DNA of 64,000 bases from Ideonella livida (GCF_010499455.1 NZ_JAAGOH010000004.1:124001-188000), one strand, 5' to 3'; numbered from the stretch's first letter, positions 38,448 through 51,484 are shown. Made by a program: numbers and translations. The notes: a model not told the origin generated them from the sequence alone.

Positions 38448-39560
38448 ATGAACGAGCAAAGCTTCGAGTACACGCTGCAGGATGCCACCGGGGCGACCTG
38501 CACGGCCAATGCCTGGGCCAAAGTTCCCGCGCCGCTGACGGCCGAATCACGCGAGGCGTTGCGCCAACGCGCCAAGGCACTGCTGCAGGCACGCAACGCC
38601 GTGCTGGTCGCGCACTACTATGTGGACGGCGACCTGCAGGATCTCGCACTGGAAACCGGCGGCATCGTCGCCGACTCCTTGGAAATGGCCCGATTTGGAC
38701 GGGACCATGCCGCCCAGACCTTGGTGGTGGCCGGCGTGCGGTTCATGGGCGAATCCGCCAAGATCCTGTCCCCACACAAGACTGTGCTGATGCCGGATCT
38801 GGATGCGACCTGCTCACTGGATCTGGGCTGCCCGCCTGACGACTTCGCCCGTTTCTGCGACGAACACCCGGACCGCCAAGTGGTGGTGTACGCCAACACC
38901 AGCGCGGCGGTGAAGGCACGCGCCGACTGGATGGTCACCAGCTCCTGCGCCCTGGGCATCGTCGAGCACCTCAAGGCTCAGGGACAGAAGCTTATCTGGG
39001 CGCCTGATCGCCACCTGGGCCGCTACATCCAGGAACAGACCGGCGCCGACATGCTGCTGTGGCACGGCGCCTGCATCGTGCATGACGAGTTCAAGGCCAC
39101 CGAACTGGAGCTGCTCAAGGAACAGTATCCCGACGCCCAGGTGCTGGTGCACCCGGAGTCTCCGGCCGGCGTGGTGGCCCTGGCGGATGTTGTGGGCTCC
39201 ACGTCCCAAATGCTGCAGGCGGTGGTCCATGGCACGGCGCAGCGCTACATCGTCGCCACGGACAACCTCATCATGCACCGCATGCGGCAGTTGGCGCCAG
39301 GCAAGGTCCTGATTGAGGCGCCCACGGCCGGCAATTCGGCCACCTGCAAGAGCTGTGCGCATTGCCCCTGGATGGCGATGAACGCCCTGCAAGGCGTGGT
39401 GGACTGCTTGGAGCACCAGCAGGGCGAAATCCATGTGGAGGCGGCCACCGGCAGCCAGGCGGTGCGTTGCATCCAGCGCATGCTGGACTTCGTGGCCGCC
39501 CATCCCGGCGTGCTGGCGCCGCGGGTGCAGGGGATGGTGCGCGGCGTGGGCGCCGCCTGA
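38448..39560 (+). CDS. nadA: Quinolinate synthase A
   Basis: Condenses iminoaspartate and dihydroxyacetone phosphate to quinolinate, second step of de novo NAD synthesis. 370 residues. The three Cys that hold the [4Fe-4S] cluster are visible in [20 protein letters not shown] and [23 protein letters not shown] at about 55-67 and SPESP-type HPESPAGV are conserved substrate-loop blocks. The 178 bases upstream contain the tRNA promoter on the other strand; I see no clear promoter for nadA itself. nadC follows after 25 bases. Confidence 0.98.
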   Translation: MNEQSFEYTLQDATGATCTANAWAKVPAPLTAESREALRQRAKALLQARNAVLVAHYYVDGDLQDLALETGGIVADSLEMARFGRDHAAQTLVVAGVRFMGESAKILSPHKTVLMPDLDATCSLDLGCPPDDFARFCDEHPDRQVVVYANTSAAVKARADWMVTSSCALGIVEHLKAQGQKLIWAPDRHLGRYIQEQTGADMLLWHGACIVHDEFKATELELLKEQYPDAQVLVHPESPAGVVALADVVGSTSQMLQAVVHGTAQRYIVATDNLIMHRMRQLAPGKVLIEAPTAGNSATCKSCAHCPWMAMNALQGVVDCLEHQQGEIHVEAATGSQAVRCIQRMLDFVAAHPGVLAPRVQGMVRGVGAA

Positions 39561-39585
39561 GGCAGGACGCGGAAGGACAAGCAAG

Positions 39586-40452
39586 ATGTTCGATCACAAC
39601 GAGACCCTAGAAGAAGCCCGGGCGCGCAATGTGCGCGACGCGCTGTTTGAAGACATCGGCGTGTGCGACTGGACCGCGCAGCTTGTGCCAGCCGGCCGGC
39701 GCGTGCAGGCCCGCGTGATCGTGCGGGAGTCCGCCGTGCTTTGCGGCCAAGCGTGGTTCGAAGCCAGCTTCCTGGCGCTGGACCCCGAAGCCCGCATCGT
39801 GTGGCGCCAAGCCGAGGGGGCCGACATGGCGCCCGACAGCGTGGTCTGCGAGATCGAATCGGACGCGCGGGCCATGCTGTCGGCCGAGCGCCCTGCCCTG
39901 AATTTCCTGCAGCTGCTGTCCGGCACCGCCACAGCGGCCCGCCAGCACATGGATGCGATTGAGGGTGCCTCGCCCAATCCCCGGGGCTGTGTGGTGCTGG
40001 ACACCCGAAAGACCGTGCCCGGACTGCGCCAAGCCCAGAAGTACGCGGTGCGGGTGGGCGGCGGCGCCAACCAGCGCCTGGCCTTGTGGCACGGCATCCT
40101 CATCAAGGAGAACCACATCGCCGCCGCCGGTGGCGTGGCGCAGGCGCTGCGTCAGGCCCAGGCGCTTTCTGCCGGCGTCGACATCCAGATCGAGGTGGAA
40201 GACCTGCAGGAGCTGCAGCAGGCCCTGCAGGCCGGCGCCACCAGTGTGTTGCTCGACAACTTCTCCCTGGAAGACATGGCTCAGGCCGTGCAGTTGACCT
40301 CGGGACGGGCCCTCCTGGAAGCTTCAGGCGGCGTGGGCCTGGCGCAGCTGCGGGCGATCGCGGCCACGGGAGTGGACCGCATCTCGATCGGCAAACTGAC
40401 CAAGGACGTGCGCGCCGTGGACTATTCCATGCGGGTGATGCCCGCAGCCTGA
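39586..40452 (+). CDS. nadC: Nicotinate-nucleotide diphosphorylase (carboxylating)
   Basis: Quinolinate phosphoribosyltransferase: quinolinate + PRPP gives nicotinate mononucleotide + CO2. 288 residues from ATG 39586 (MFDHNETLEEA), preceded by GGAAGGA. Typical blocks: EDIGVCDWT (N-terminal DxGxGDxT equivalent), RPALNFLQLLSGTAT, LDTRKTVPGLRQAQKYAVRVGGGANQR (written in part), LIKENHI, EVEDLQE, LLDNFS and the terminal GVDRISIGKLTKDV. Longer in-frame starts inside nadA are not needed. Confidence 0.98.
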   Translation: MFDHNETLEEARARNVRDALFEDIGVCDWTAQLVPAGRRVQARVIVRESAVLCGQAWFEASFLALDPEARIVWRQAEGADMAPDSVVCEIESDARAMLSAERPALNFLQLLSGTATAARQHMDAIEGASPNPRGCVVLDTRKTVPGLRQAQKYAVRVGGGANQRLALWHGILIKENHIAAAGGVAQALRQAQALSAGVDIQIEVEDLQELQQALQAGATSVLLDNFSLEDMAQAVQLTSGRALLEASGGVGLAQLRAIAATGVDRISIGKLTKDVRAVDYSMRVMPAA

Positions 40453-40557
40453 AATCCACCGGGGCGCCTCCCCCGAACTTGTGATGTCTGGTAACAATGC
40501 GCGTGCCAGAATTTGCAATCTGTTCAGGCACCGCGCCTGGCCTCCGGAGGACCCCCG

Positions 40558-41901
40558 ATGAAGAAGCCGTTCAAGCTCGCCGCCTTGCTGGGTTGTCTCC
40601 TGCTCGCCCCCTGGGCGGTGCAGGCCCAGTCCACCCCGCTGTCCATCAGCATCAACCAGACCAACCCCGACGGCTCCACCAGCCGCTTCGCCGCCTCGTT
40701 CACCAAGTTCGAGGACATGGTGGACACTTTCAAGAGCACCGAGGCGATGCGGGCCTTCTTCGGGCCCAGCTTTGATCCTGCAGCGGCCTCCAGCTCCAAG
40801 ATCAACTACCTGGGTGTGGACCTGTTGGTGCAAACCCAGCCGGGCGGCTCCCTGGGCACGACGGGCACGCTGAGCATTCCGGCCACAGGCTTCTCCGCCA
40901 CCTACGAAGGGGTCAACCGCACCGAAACCCTGGACAAGGTCAAGGTGGACGTGGAGAAGCAGTTCGCGGGCATCCAGGCCGCCGTGGTGGCCACCACCCC
41001 CAACAGCACCATCGCCGGCAACCCGGCCTCGACCCAGTCGCAGATGGCCAGCAGCCAGTTTGACGCGGGCTTCACCGCCACGTCCTCGCAGATCAAGACA
41101 CCGGAGGCCGCCGCGGCACAGGTGAGCAGCTCCAGCTCGTCGTCGAGTTCGTCCTCCAGCTCTAGCACCAGTGCGGCCACGTCCGCCGCCACCTCCAGCG
41201 CGTCCCAGCCCAACTTGGTGGGTCTGGGCTTCCGCTTCGGCCGCTACAACCAGGGCAACCTGAAGGCGTCCTCGGCCACCCTGCCCTTGTCCTACACCTG
41301 GCGCTTTGAAGACGACGAGCGCCGGCACGTGACCTTCTTCGCACCGCTGACCATCGGCAAGATCGACAACGCCAAGGTCTACAACGGTCAGCTGGGTCTG
41401 TCCATGGGCATCCCGATCACGCCGGAATGGGCCCTCACCCCGTCGGTGGCGGCCGGCATCTCCGGTTCGGTGGACTTGGCACAGGCCTCCAAGCAGGTGA
41501 GCGCGTCCGTCACCAGCGCCTATGTGATGCCCTTGAGTGACAGGCACTCCCTGGCATTCGGCAACATGGTGGGCTACTTCCGCACCCTCAAGCTCCGGAT
41601 CGACGAGTACGAAATGGATCCGAAGATCGCCAACACGATCTTCCGCAACGGGGTGATGTACGCCTTCCCGGTTGATGTCCTCTCCAGTCTGGAGTCCGAC
41701 CTGAGCATGGAGCTCTCGTACATCAACACCTATTACACCGGCAGCGAGCTCTACAACAAGACGACCAACGAGTTCGGCGTGACGGTGGGCACCAGCAAGT
41801 CCAAGAAGGAACGTCTGGTGAGCTACCTGCGCTTTGGCGTGACCTACCTGCGCGCCAAGGATTCCAGCGGCTTTGGTGCCAACGTCGGCTACTGGTTCTG
41901 A
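40558..41901 (+). CDS. Exported protein with poly-Ser linker and probable beta-barrel C-terminus
   Basis: 447 residues from ATG 40558 (GGAGG at 40546-40550). Signal peptide: MKKPFKLAALLGCLLLAPWA, cleavage likely after VQAQ. The N-terminal half (25-180) is Ser/Thr/Ala-rich without recognised domain. A 14-residue Ser run, then Thr/Ala/Ser, forms a flexible linker near 195-220. Residues 225-447 alternate polar and hydrophobic positions with Gly/aromatic turns (LVGLGFRFGRYN, LPLSYTWRF, YLRFGVTYLRA) and end in GYWF, a terminal Phe as in BAM-assembled outer-membrane barrels. Located between nadC and the convergent nadB, but no link to NAD is evident. I do not recognise the family. Confidence 0.8.
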   Translation: MKKPFKLAALLGCLLLAPWAVQAQSTPLSISINQTNPDGSTSRFAASFTKFEDMVDTFKSTEAMRAFFGPSFDPAAASSSKINYLGVDLLVQTQPGGSLGTTGTLSIPATGFSATYEGVNRTETLDKVKVDVEKQFAGIQAAVVATTPNSTIAGNPASTQSQMASSQFDAGFTATSSQIKTPEAAAAQVSSSSSSSSSSSSSSTSAATSAATSSASQPNLVGLGFRFGRYNQGNLKASSATLPLSYTWRFEDDERRHVTFFAPLTIGKIDNAKVYNGQLGLSMGIPITPEWALTPSVAAGISGSVDLAQASKQVSASVTSAYVMPLSDRHSLAFGNMVGYFRTLKLRIDEYEMDPKIANTIFRNGVMYAFPVDVLSSLESDLSMELSYINTYYTGSELYNKTTNEFGVTVGTSKSKKERLVSYLRFGVTYLRAKDSSGFGANVGYWF

Positions 41902-41932
41902 GCGGGCACTGAACTCAACACCTCCCTGGTCC

Positions 41933-41991
41933 GCCGGCATCACCGGCGGCGCTGGCGCAGGGAGGATCCGGCGGCCCGGCGCCGCCGGATC
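41933..41991. terminator. Two stem-loops between the convergent barrel gene and nadB
   Basis: CCGCCGG-CATCA-CCGGCGG (about 41933-41951) and the perfect 11-bp GATCCGGCGGC-CCGGC-GCCGCCGGATC (41965-41991). Both are very GC-rich without T-runs; they fill the 98-base gap and may end both transcripts or shield 3' ends. Confidence 0.55.
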
Positions 41992-41999
41992 AGCGGCGT

Positions 42000-43664
42000 T
42001 CAGCCGTGGTGCTGGAGTGAGCGCGCCTTGTGGGTGAGCACGGTTGGGAAGCTCACCGGCAGGGTCTGCGGATAGTCGCGGCTGTAGTGGAGTCCGCGGC
42101 TCTCATGGCGACGCAGGGCCGAACGCACGATCAGCTCGCCACACACCAGTAGGTTGCGCAGCTCCAGCAGGTCGCGGTTGACCTTGAAGTTCGCGTAATA
42201 GTCGTCCACTTCACCCTTGAGCAATTCGATGCGGTGCAGCGCCCGCTCCAGCCGCCGGGTGGTGCGCACAATGCCCACGTAGTTCCACATCAGCAGGCGC
42301 AGCTCGTCCCAGTTGTGCGAGATGACCACCTGCTCATCGGCGTTCTCCACCAAGCTCTCATCCCAGGCCGGCAACACCCGACCCGCCACACGGGGCGTCT
42401 CCAGGATGGCCTGCGCGCAGGTCTTGCCGATCACCACGCACTCCAGCAAAGAATTGCTGGCCAGGCGGTTGGCGCCGTGCAATCCGGTGTAGGTGGCCTC
42501 GCCCACGGCAAACAGGCCCGGCAGGTCGGTGCGTCCATGCAGATCGGTGACCACCCCACCGCAGGTGTAGTGGGCAGCTGGCACCACCGGGATCGGCTGG
42601 CGGGCGATGTCGATGCCCAGGCTCAGGCAGCGCGCATGGATGGTGGGGAAATGCTCCTTAAGGAACGCCTCGCCCAGGTGGGTCGCGTCCAGCCACACAT
42701 GATCAACGCCATGCTTCTTCATCTCGAAGTCGATGGCACGCGCGACGATGTCCCGTGGCGCCAGCTCCGCCCGAGGATCATGGTCGGGCATGAAGCGACC
42801 ACCTCCCGCGGCGTCGGGCAGCTTGAGCAGCCCCCCTTCCCCACGCAGCGCCTCGGTGATCAGGAAGGTGCGGTCCTGCGGGTGATAGAGGCAGGTGGGG
42901 TGGAACTGGATGAACTCCATGTTCGCCACCCGGCAGCCGGCACGCCAGGCCATGGCGATGCCGTCGCCGGTGGCCGTCTCCGGGTTGCTGGTGTAGCGGT
43001 AGACCTTGCCCACGCCGCCGGTGGCCAGCACCACCGAGCGGGCCGCCAGGGTCTCGACCCGCTGGGCACGGATGTCGAGCACGTAGACGCCGTGGCAGCG
43101 GTTGGCGCCTGCGGGCACACCGGACTTGAAATGTCGGTGTGTGATCAGGTCCACCGCCATGCAGTGCTCGCGCAGGCGCACCCGCGGATGGGCTCGGGCC
43201 TGGGCCAGCAGGGATTCATGGATGGCCTTGCCGGTCGCATCGGCCGCATGGGCGATGCGGCGCACCGCGTGGCCACCTTCTCGGGTCAGGTGCAGGCCCA
43301 GCGGGCCTTCAGGGTCGGGGGAGAAGGGCACGCCCTGCTCCACCAGCCACGCGATGGCCTCGGCACTGTTGGTCGCGATGAAACGGGCCGTGTCCTCGTC
43401 CACCAGCCCGGCACCGGCATCCTGGGTGTCACGCACATGCGACTCGACGCTGTCGTCCGAGCCCAGCACGCCCACGATGCCCCCCTGGGCCCAGGCCGTG
43501 GCCCCTTCCCCCAGACCACGCTTGGCCAACACCACCACTTCCTGGCCCTGGTTGGCCAGATGGAGCGCCGCGGTCAATCCCGCCAGGCCGGCGCCGACGA
43601 TGACCACGGGCAGTTCAGGCGCGCCGTCGGCGCGCAGGGAGTTCTCGGGCAGGTTCATGGACAT
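42000..43664 (-). CDS. nadB: L-aspartate oxidase
   Basis: FAD enzyme that oxidises L-aspartate to iminoaspartate for NadA, first step of de novo NAD synthesis. 554 residues. The N-terminal dinucleotide fold [17 protein letters not shown] (about 20-36), [10 protein letters not shown] and [20 protein letters not shown] are typical, as are [34 protein letters not shown] and YTCGGVVTD with [15 protein letters not shown]. Two ATGs (43664 and 43658) are possible starts. Convergent with the nadA-nadC side, so the three genes are clustered but on two transcripts. Confidence 0.97.
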   Translation of the reverse strand: MSMNLPENSLRADGAPELPVVIVGAGLAGLTAALHLANQGQEVVVLAKRGLGEGATAWAQGGIVGVLGSDDSVESHVRDTQDAGAGLVDEDTARFIATNSAEAIAWLVEQGVPFSPDPEGPLGLHLTREGGHAVRRIAHAADATGKAIHESLLAQARAHPRVRLREHCMAVDLITHRHFKSGVPAGANRCHGVYVLDIRAQRVETLAARSVVLATGGVGKVYRYTSNPETATGDGIAMAWRAGCRVANMEFIQFHPTCLYHPQDRTFLITEALRGEGGLLKLPDAAGGGRFMPDHDPRAELAPRDIVARAIDFEMKKHGVDHVWLDATHLGEAFLKEHFPTIHARCLSLGIDIARQPIPVVPAAHYTCGGVVTDLHGRTDLPGLFAVGEATYTGLHGANRLASNSLLECVVIGKTCAQAILETPRVAGRVLPAWDESLVENADEQVVISHNWDELRLLMWNYVGIVRTTRRLERALHRIELLKGEVDDYYANFKVNRDLLELRNLLVCGELIVRSALRRHESRGLHYSRDYPQTLPVSFPTVLTHKARSLQHHG

Positions 43665-43801
43665 GGCAGCGCCGCTGCCGGTTCAGCCGCAAAAGCCGCT
43701 GATTGTAGGTGGGGGGTGCGGTCTTTCACCCGCTGGCCCCTGCCACCATCTGATGAAATGCCTGTGACCCCGGGCCAAGCCCCAGGGCCGCGGGCGCCAC
43801 G

Positions 43802-46393
<2,592 letters not shown>

Positions 46394-46415
46394 GGATAAC
46401 CTCCGATGACGACGG

Positions 46416-46443
46416 ACATGGGGCCCTGCGACCCCGTTTCAAG
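46416..46443 (-). promoter_or_regulatory. Sigma-32 (RpoH) heat-shock promoter of clpB
   Basis: Minus strand CTTGAAA, 13 bases, CCCCATGT, matching the RpoH consensus (CTTGAAA-N11-16-CCCCATNT) at every defined position. Transcription would begin near 46409, giving a leader of only about 16 bases that just includes the GGAGG Shine-Dalgarno. Confidence 0.92.
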
Positions 46444-46503
46444 GGGACGCGGCCGGCTCAGGTGTCCTGCCACGCGCCGCGCCGCCACCGTCCTTGCGCC
46501 ATG

Positions 46504-49500
46504 TCAATCGGTGGCGGCCACCGGCGCCGCGGAGGAGCCACGCCGCCGGCGCAGGCGGTCGGCCCAGCCCTCGATGCTGTCGTAGAAGCTCGGGATGACC
46601 AGCAGCGTCAGTACGGTGCTGGTGACGGTGCCGCCAATGATGGCCACGGCCATCGGCCGGTAGAACTCCCCGCCCTCCCCCACCCCCACGGCCACCGGCA
46701 GCATGCCGGCGATCAGGGCGAAGGTGGTCATCAGGATCGGGCGCAGGCGCTGCTGACCGGCCGCGATCAAAGCCGCCTCCCGGTCCATGCCCTGCTCCCG
46801 CTCGCGACCCCGCGCCGCATCCAGCAGCAGGATGGCGTTCTTGGCCACCAGGCCCATGAGCATGATCACGCCGATGAAGCTCATCAGGTTGAGCGTGCCC
46901 CCCGTGGCCAGTAGGGCCAGTACCACGCCGATCAGCGACAGCGGCAGCGAGAACATCACCGCCAGGGGCGCGCTGAAGGAGTTGAACTGCATCACCAAGA
47001 TGAGATACATCAGCGCGATGCCGGAGAACAGTGCGGTCAGCATGGCGCCAAACACCTCCTCCTGATCGGCGGAGGCCCCCGCCAACTCCAGCCCGTAGCC
47101 CGGCGGAAAGTCCATGCTTCGGGCCAGGCGCAGGGCGTCAGCCGTCACCTCGCCGGGCGACCGGCCCTGGGCGTTGGCGGTGACGGTGATGCTGCGCTTG
47201 CCATCCACATGCTGGATGCGGGAAGGGCCCTGCCCCAGCCAGACGCTGGCCACCTGCCGCAGCGGCACGGTCTGGCCGCCGTCGCCCAGGCCCAGGGGCA
47301 GCTGCTCGATGTCCTGCATGCGCAGGCGGTCGCTGGGGTGCAGGCGCACCGCCACGTCACGGGCATGGCCTGAGGGATCGATCCAATCGCCCACCTCCAC
47401 GCCGGCGAAGGCCACCCGCAGGGTCTGCGCCGCGTCCGACGCCGTGACCCCCAGCCGCTGGGCCAGCGGGCGGTCCAGGTCGATGCGCAGCTCCTCCTGT
47501 GGCGCCTGCTGCGACAGGCCCACATCCACGGCGCCCGGGACCTCACGCAGGGCGACCAGGTAGCGCTGACACAGCGCCATCAAGGTGCGGGAGTCCGGCC
47601 CGGTGAACCGCACCTGCACCGGCTTCTGGGCGCCGTTGTTCAGATCGTCCAGCACGGTGTATTCCGCCCCCACCAGGGCTTGCAGGCGCTGGCGCAGGGT
47701 GTCGGCCAGCTCGCGGGCACTTCGCTGGCGTTGGGTGCTCTTGCCAATGTCCACGTAAAGGCGGCCCCCTGTCGGCGTGATCTGGCTGTTGGTGGCCACG
47801 GTCTCAGGCAGGTCGCGGGCAGCCAGGGCGGCAGCCTCGACCTTGAGGCGGGCGTAGTGCAGGTTGGCGCTGGGGGGGGTGCGAACCTCCACCGCAATCA
47901 CTCCCGCATCGGAAGCCGGCAGGAAGCTGGAGCCGCCCAGGCGGGCCTGCAGCGCAAGGGCGGCGACCAGGCTGAGCACGGCAAACAGGAACATCCAGCC
48001 ACGGTGACGCAGGGCCCAGGCGATCACCCGTCCGTAGCCCAGGGCCTGGCGGTCAAACCACTGGTTGAAGCGCTGCAGTCCGCGCTCCAGGCCCCGCCGC
48101 GGCCGCTGGGCATGCCCTGGCGGATCCCCCCAGTAGGCCGACAGCAGCGGGTCCAGGGTGAAGCTGATGAACAGGCTCACCATCACAGAGGCCACCACTG
48201 TCAGGCCAAAAGGCCTGAACCACTCTCCCGACACGCCGGGCATGAACGCCACCGGGACGAAGACCGCCACGATGGACAGGGTGGTGGCCGCCACGGCCGG
48301 TCCGATCTCGGCGGTGCCATGCAAGGCGGCGCTCCTGCGGTCGGCCCCCATCTCCAGATGGCGAACGATGTTCTCCCGCACCACGATGGCGTCGTCGATC
48401 AGCACGCCGATGGCCAGCGACAGCCCCAGCAAGCTCATGAAGTTCAAGGTAAAGCCACACAGCCACACCGCGATGAATGCCGCCAGCACCGAGGTCGGCA
48501 GCGAGAGGGCGGTGATGAGGGTGGAGCGCCAGGAGTTCAAAAAGGCGTAGACGACAAAGACGGTCAACCCCGCCCCGAAAACCAGGGCGTGGACCACGTT
48601 GTCCAGGCTGTTGCGGGCGTTCTCGCCCCCGTCCTGGGTGATCTCCACACGGGTGCCCTCAGGCAGGTTGGCGTTGACCCGTCGCACCTCCTCGCGTACC
48701 AGATCACCCACGGCCACGGTGCTCGCCTCCCGGGTGCGCAGCACGGCCAACCCGACATTGGGATGCCCGTTGCGCAGGGAAAGCGTGGTGGGCTCGGCCA
48801 CGCCGTCCTCCACGGCCGCCACCTGGCCCAGGCGCACCAGGCGCTCACCTTGGCGCTTGACCACAATGTCGGCGAAGTCCTGAGGCCGGCTCAGCCGACC
48901 CACCAAGCGGATGCTCTGGTCCTTGTACTCACCGCGGACCTTGCCCACCGGCGCGTTGGCATTGGCACCACGCAAGGCCGCGATGACCTCGCCGGTCGTC
49001 ACCTCGTGTTCCCGCAGGTGCTGGGCCCGCAGCAGCACCGAGAGCTCCCGGCGCGCCGCGCCATTGACGGCCACCTGGGCCACGCCGCGCAGCGCCCGGA
49101 AGCGGTCGGCCAGCTCGTCTTCGGCCAACCGCGACAGCTCGGCGTGACTCAGGCGGGTGGAGGACACGGCCAACTGCATCACCGGTTCGGCCGCGGGATC
49201 TTCGCGCTGCAACACCGGCTCGCGCATCTCCACCGGCAGCTTGAAGCGCTGGGCGGCAATGGCGTTGCGCACATCCTCGGCCGCTTCGATCATGTTCTTG
49301 CCAAAGCTGAACTCCAGGACAAAAACCCCTGCCCCCTCATTGGCGGCCGCGCGCACCCGCTGGGCGCCCTGGATGGCCATGAACGGCTTCTCCAGCCGGT
49401 TGATGATTTCCCGCTCCACCGAATCGGGCGATGCTCCTGGGTAGGCCAGGGTCACCACGATCACGGGCTCCTGCACATCCGGGATCTGATTGACCTTCAG

Positions 49501-49593
49501 CCGGGACAGGGCCAGCAAACCGGCGGCCATGAGCACCAGGATGAGCACCACCATGACCAGCGGGCGGTGAACGCTGAACTGGGAGAGCTTCAT
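46504..49593 (-). CDS. RND family efflux transporter permease (AcrB/MdtB-like)
   Basis: 1029 residues with the RND duplicated topology: a membrane helix at 12-30, a large periplasmic loop (30-335), a block of helices (about 340-490), then helix at about 535, a second periplasmic loop and a C-terminal helix bundle. GVLIDDAIVVRENIVRH in TM4 supplies the proton-relay Asp pair, and GLVAKNAILLLD lies in the second half. Proton-driven efflux of small hydrophobic compounds is expected; the substrate is unknown. It follows the adaptor gene by 5 bases. No outer-membrane TolC-like gene is adjacent. Confidence 0.95.
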   Translation of the reverse strand: MKLSQFSVHRPLVMVVLILVLMAAGLLALSRLKVNQIPDVQEPVIVVTLAYPGASPDSVEREIINRLEKPFMAIQGAQRVRAAANEGAGVFVLEFSFGKNMIEAAEDVRNAIAAQRFKLPVEMREPVLQREDPAAEPVMQLAVSSTRLSHAELSRLAEDELADRFRALRGVAQVAVNGAARRELSVLLRAQHLREHEVTTGEVIAALRGANANAPVGKVRGEYKDQSIRLVGRLSRPQDFADIVVKRQGERLVRLGQVAAVEDGVAEPTTLSLRNGHPNVGLAVLRTREASTVAVGDLVREEVRRVNANLPEGTRVEITQDGGENARNSLDNVVHALVFGAGLTVFVVYAFLNSWRSTLITALSLPTSVLAAFIAVWLCGFTLNFMSLLGLSLAIGVLIDDAIVVRENIVRHLEMGADRRSAALHGTAEIGPAVAATTLSIVAVFVPVAFMPGVSGEWFRPFGLTVVASVMVSLFISFTLDPLLSAYWGDPPGHAQRPRRGLERGLQRFNQWFDRQALGYGRVIAWALRHRGWMFLFAVLSLVAALALQARLGGSSFLPASDAGVIAVEVRTPPSANLHYARLKVEAAALAARDLPETVATNSQITPTGGRLYVDIGKSTQRQRSARELADTLRQRLQALVGAEYTVLDDLNNGAQKPVQVRFTGPDSRTLMALCQRYLVALREVPGAVDVGLSQQAPQEELRIDLDRPLAQRLGVTASDAAQTLRVAFAGVEVGDWIDPSGHARDVAVRLHPSDRLRMQDIEQLPLGLGDGGQTVPLRQVASVWLGQGPSRIQHVDGKRSITVTANAQGRSPGEVTADALRLARSMDFPPGYGLELAGASADQEEVFGAMLTALFSGIALMYLILVMQFNSFSAPLAVMFSLPLSLIGVVLALLATGGTLNLMSFIGVIMLMGLVAKNAILLLDAARGREREQGMDREAALIAAGQQRLRPILMTTFALIAGMLPVAVGVGEGGEFYRPMAVAIIGGTVTSTVLTLLVIPSFYDSIEGWADRLRRRRGSSAAPVAATD

Positions 49594-49598
49594 GTCGC

Positions 49599-50867
49599 TC
49601 AGCTCCCCGCGCCAGGTGCCGATGCCCCGCCGCGCCAGCGCAGCACCTGTCTATCCGCCCAACGGGATGCGGCCTCAGGCGGGTGGCGCAGCACACGTTC
49701 ACCGGCCTGCAAGCCGGCGAGCACCGCGTGCGCGCCGGTACGGTCGTCCCGCGGCCCCACGGTGAGCGTACGGCGCACCAGGCGCTCGCCTTGCACCACC
49801 CAGACCTCGGTCTGACCGCCCTGACGCACCAAGGTCGACGCCTCCAGCTGCAACACGCCGGCCTCCTGGGTGAACAGTCGCCCCTCCACAAACAAGCCCG
49901 CCAGGCGGGGAGCCTTCTCCGGATCGACAAACTGGAGCTGCACTGCCACCTGGCGCGTGGCCGGGTGGGCCAGGGCGTCCACCCGCAGCAGCCGGGCCCG
50001 CAGGGGCTCGGCGCCCTGTCCCTGAACCTGCAGCAGCGCCCACTGGCCCGGACGCAGTCGGGGCCACTGATCGGCGCTGACCAGCCCCTCCACGCGCAGG
50101 CTGGCCGGGTCCATCACCTTGAGCAGCTCGCGGCCGGGCGACACCGTGTCGCCCACCGACACCTTGCGCTCCGTGACCACACCCGCAAAGGGGGCGGTGA
50201 TGCGGGTGGAGGCCAGTTGCTGCCGCGCCTGCGCCTCGCGTGCACGGGCGGCCACCAATTCGCTCTGGGCACTGCGCTCGCGCAGGGCCACCTCCTCCAA
50301 TGCCTGGGCGCTGACCATGCCTTGGGCGTGCAGCTCCCGTTGCCGCTCTAGCAGACGGCGAGCCTGGTCCACCGCCTGCTGGGCCGTGCGCAGGGCGTCC
50401 TCGGCAGCCACCAGCTGGCTGCGGGCCACACGGTCGTCCAGGACCACCACCACCGCCCCGGCGGCCACCGGCTGGCCGTTGTCCGGCAGCACCTCGGTCA
50501 CGGTGCCCGACGTCTCGGCACGCAGGTCCGCCCGCCGGCTGGCCTGCAGACTGCCACTGACCAGCGTGCCCTGCTCCGCCGCCTGGCCCGACTGGACGGT
50601 GATCAGGTCCTCGGGCCCCAGCTCCACCACGGGCAAGCCTGGACCCACTGCACTGGCCGCCACTTGCGCCTTGGCCGCCTCAGACCCGCCAGCACCACAG
50701 CCAGCCAAGGCCGCCAGCAAGCCGGCAGCGGCCCAGCACCGGATCCACCAGGCGTCGTGGCCTATCGCCCCCAGGACGGGCGCGTGGTGATGCGGCGTGG
50801 AAAAGGCGACCGGTGCCACCGCTCTTGTGAAGCGGTGGCGGCCACCGCAGGGCGGGATGGCGTGCAT
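49599..50867 (-). CDS. RND efflux periplasmic adaptor lipoprotein (MFP)
   Basis: 422 residues. A lipobox LAALAGC with C57 indicates a lipoprotein; 56 residues before the Cys is long, so the true start may be internal at a non-ATG codon. The mature part has the adaptor order: a barrel-sandwich/biotinyl-lipoyl strand (ADLRAETSGTVTEVLPDNGQ), a hairpin of about 70 residues with heptads (ALRTAQQAVDQARRLLERQR), the return strand ITAPFAGVVTERKVSVGDTV, and a beta-barrel plus membrane-proximal domain. It pairs with the RND permease downstream. Confidence 0.93.
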   Translation of the reverse strand: MHAIPPCGGRHRFTRAVAPVAFSTPHHHAPVLGAIGHDAWWIRCWAAAGLLAALAGCGAGGSEAAKAQVAASAVGPGLPVVELGPEDLITVQSGQAAEQGTLVSGSLQASRRADLRAETSGTVTEVLPDNGQPVAAGAVVVVLDDRVARSQLVAAEDALRTAQQAVDQARRLLERQRELHAQGMVSAQALEEVALRERSAQSELVAARAREAQARQQLASTRITAPFAGVVTERKVSVGDTVSPGRELLKVMDPASLRVEGLVSADQWPRLRPGQWALLQVQGQGAEPLRARLLRVDALAHPATRQVAVQLQFVDPEKAPRLAGLFVEGRLFTQEAGVLQLEASTLVRQGGQTEVWVVQGERLVRRTLTVGPRDDRTGAHAVLAGLQAGERVLRHPPEAASRWADRQVLRWRGGASAPGAGS

Positions 50868-51001
50868 GGCATTCCTGTGAAGTTCTGCAAAGCAGCTTAC
50901 CCAGGCGGTTCAACCCTGGGGCCAGGAATGTGACGGATTGCCGTTTCGACGGACTCAGCCGTCGCCCTGCCGGACGGACCGTGCTGGTCCGCCGCCAAGC
51001 T

Positions 51002-51484
51002 TCAAAGGGGCTCGCCCAGCAGGCAGTAGCGACCGCCGTGGTAGAGCAGAGGCGAATGGCTCTCCACCTCCACGGCCAGCACCTCGCCAACAAAAAGCAG
51101 GTGATCGCCCGCCTCCAGATGCTGGTGGGTGCGACAAGCCAAGCGGGCAGTCGCCCCGGCCAGCCAGGGCAGCGCGTGCGGTCCCGGCACCCATTGGCCG
51201 GCCGCAAAACGGTCAGGCACCGGACTGGCGAAACGGCGGGAAACCTCCATCTGCGAGGCGGCCAGCACGTTGACGGCGAAATGCCCGGCCTGCAGGAAAG
51301 GCTGCACCAGCGGGCTGGCCCGCCGCAACGCCCACGTGACCAGGGCCGGGTCGAGAGACAGGGAGTTGAAGGAGTTGACGGTCAGTCCATGCCGCTCGCC
51401 CTGGGGACCGGAGCAGGTCATGATGGTGACGCCGGTGGTGAATTGCCCGAGGGCGCCGCGCAGGGCTTGGGTGTCGATGGCCAT
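51002..51484 (-). CDS. Flavin reductase family protein
   Basis: 160 residues from ATG 51484 (MAIDTQALRGALGQF). Flavin reductase-like split barrel with FTTGVTIMT, then ERHGLTVNSFNSLSLDPALV (the conserved FMN phosphate and isoalloxazine loop), and a C-terminal block LLYHGGRYCLL. These enzymes reduce free FMN or FAD with NAD(P)H and often supply a two-component monooxygenase; none is adjacent. The gene is the last of the minus-strand run starting at alaA, 66 bases after crcB. Confidence 0.93.
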   Translation of the reverse strand: MAIDTQALRGALGQFTTGVTIMTCSGPQGERHGLTVNSFNSLSLDPALVTWALRRASPLVQPFLQAGHFAVNVLAASQMEVSRRFASPVPDRFAAGQWVPGPHALPWLAGATARLACRTHQHLEAGDHLLFVGEVLAVEVESHSPLLYHGGRYCLLGEPL

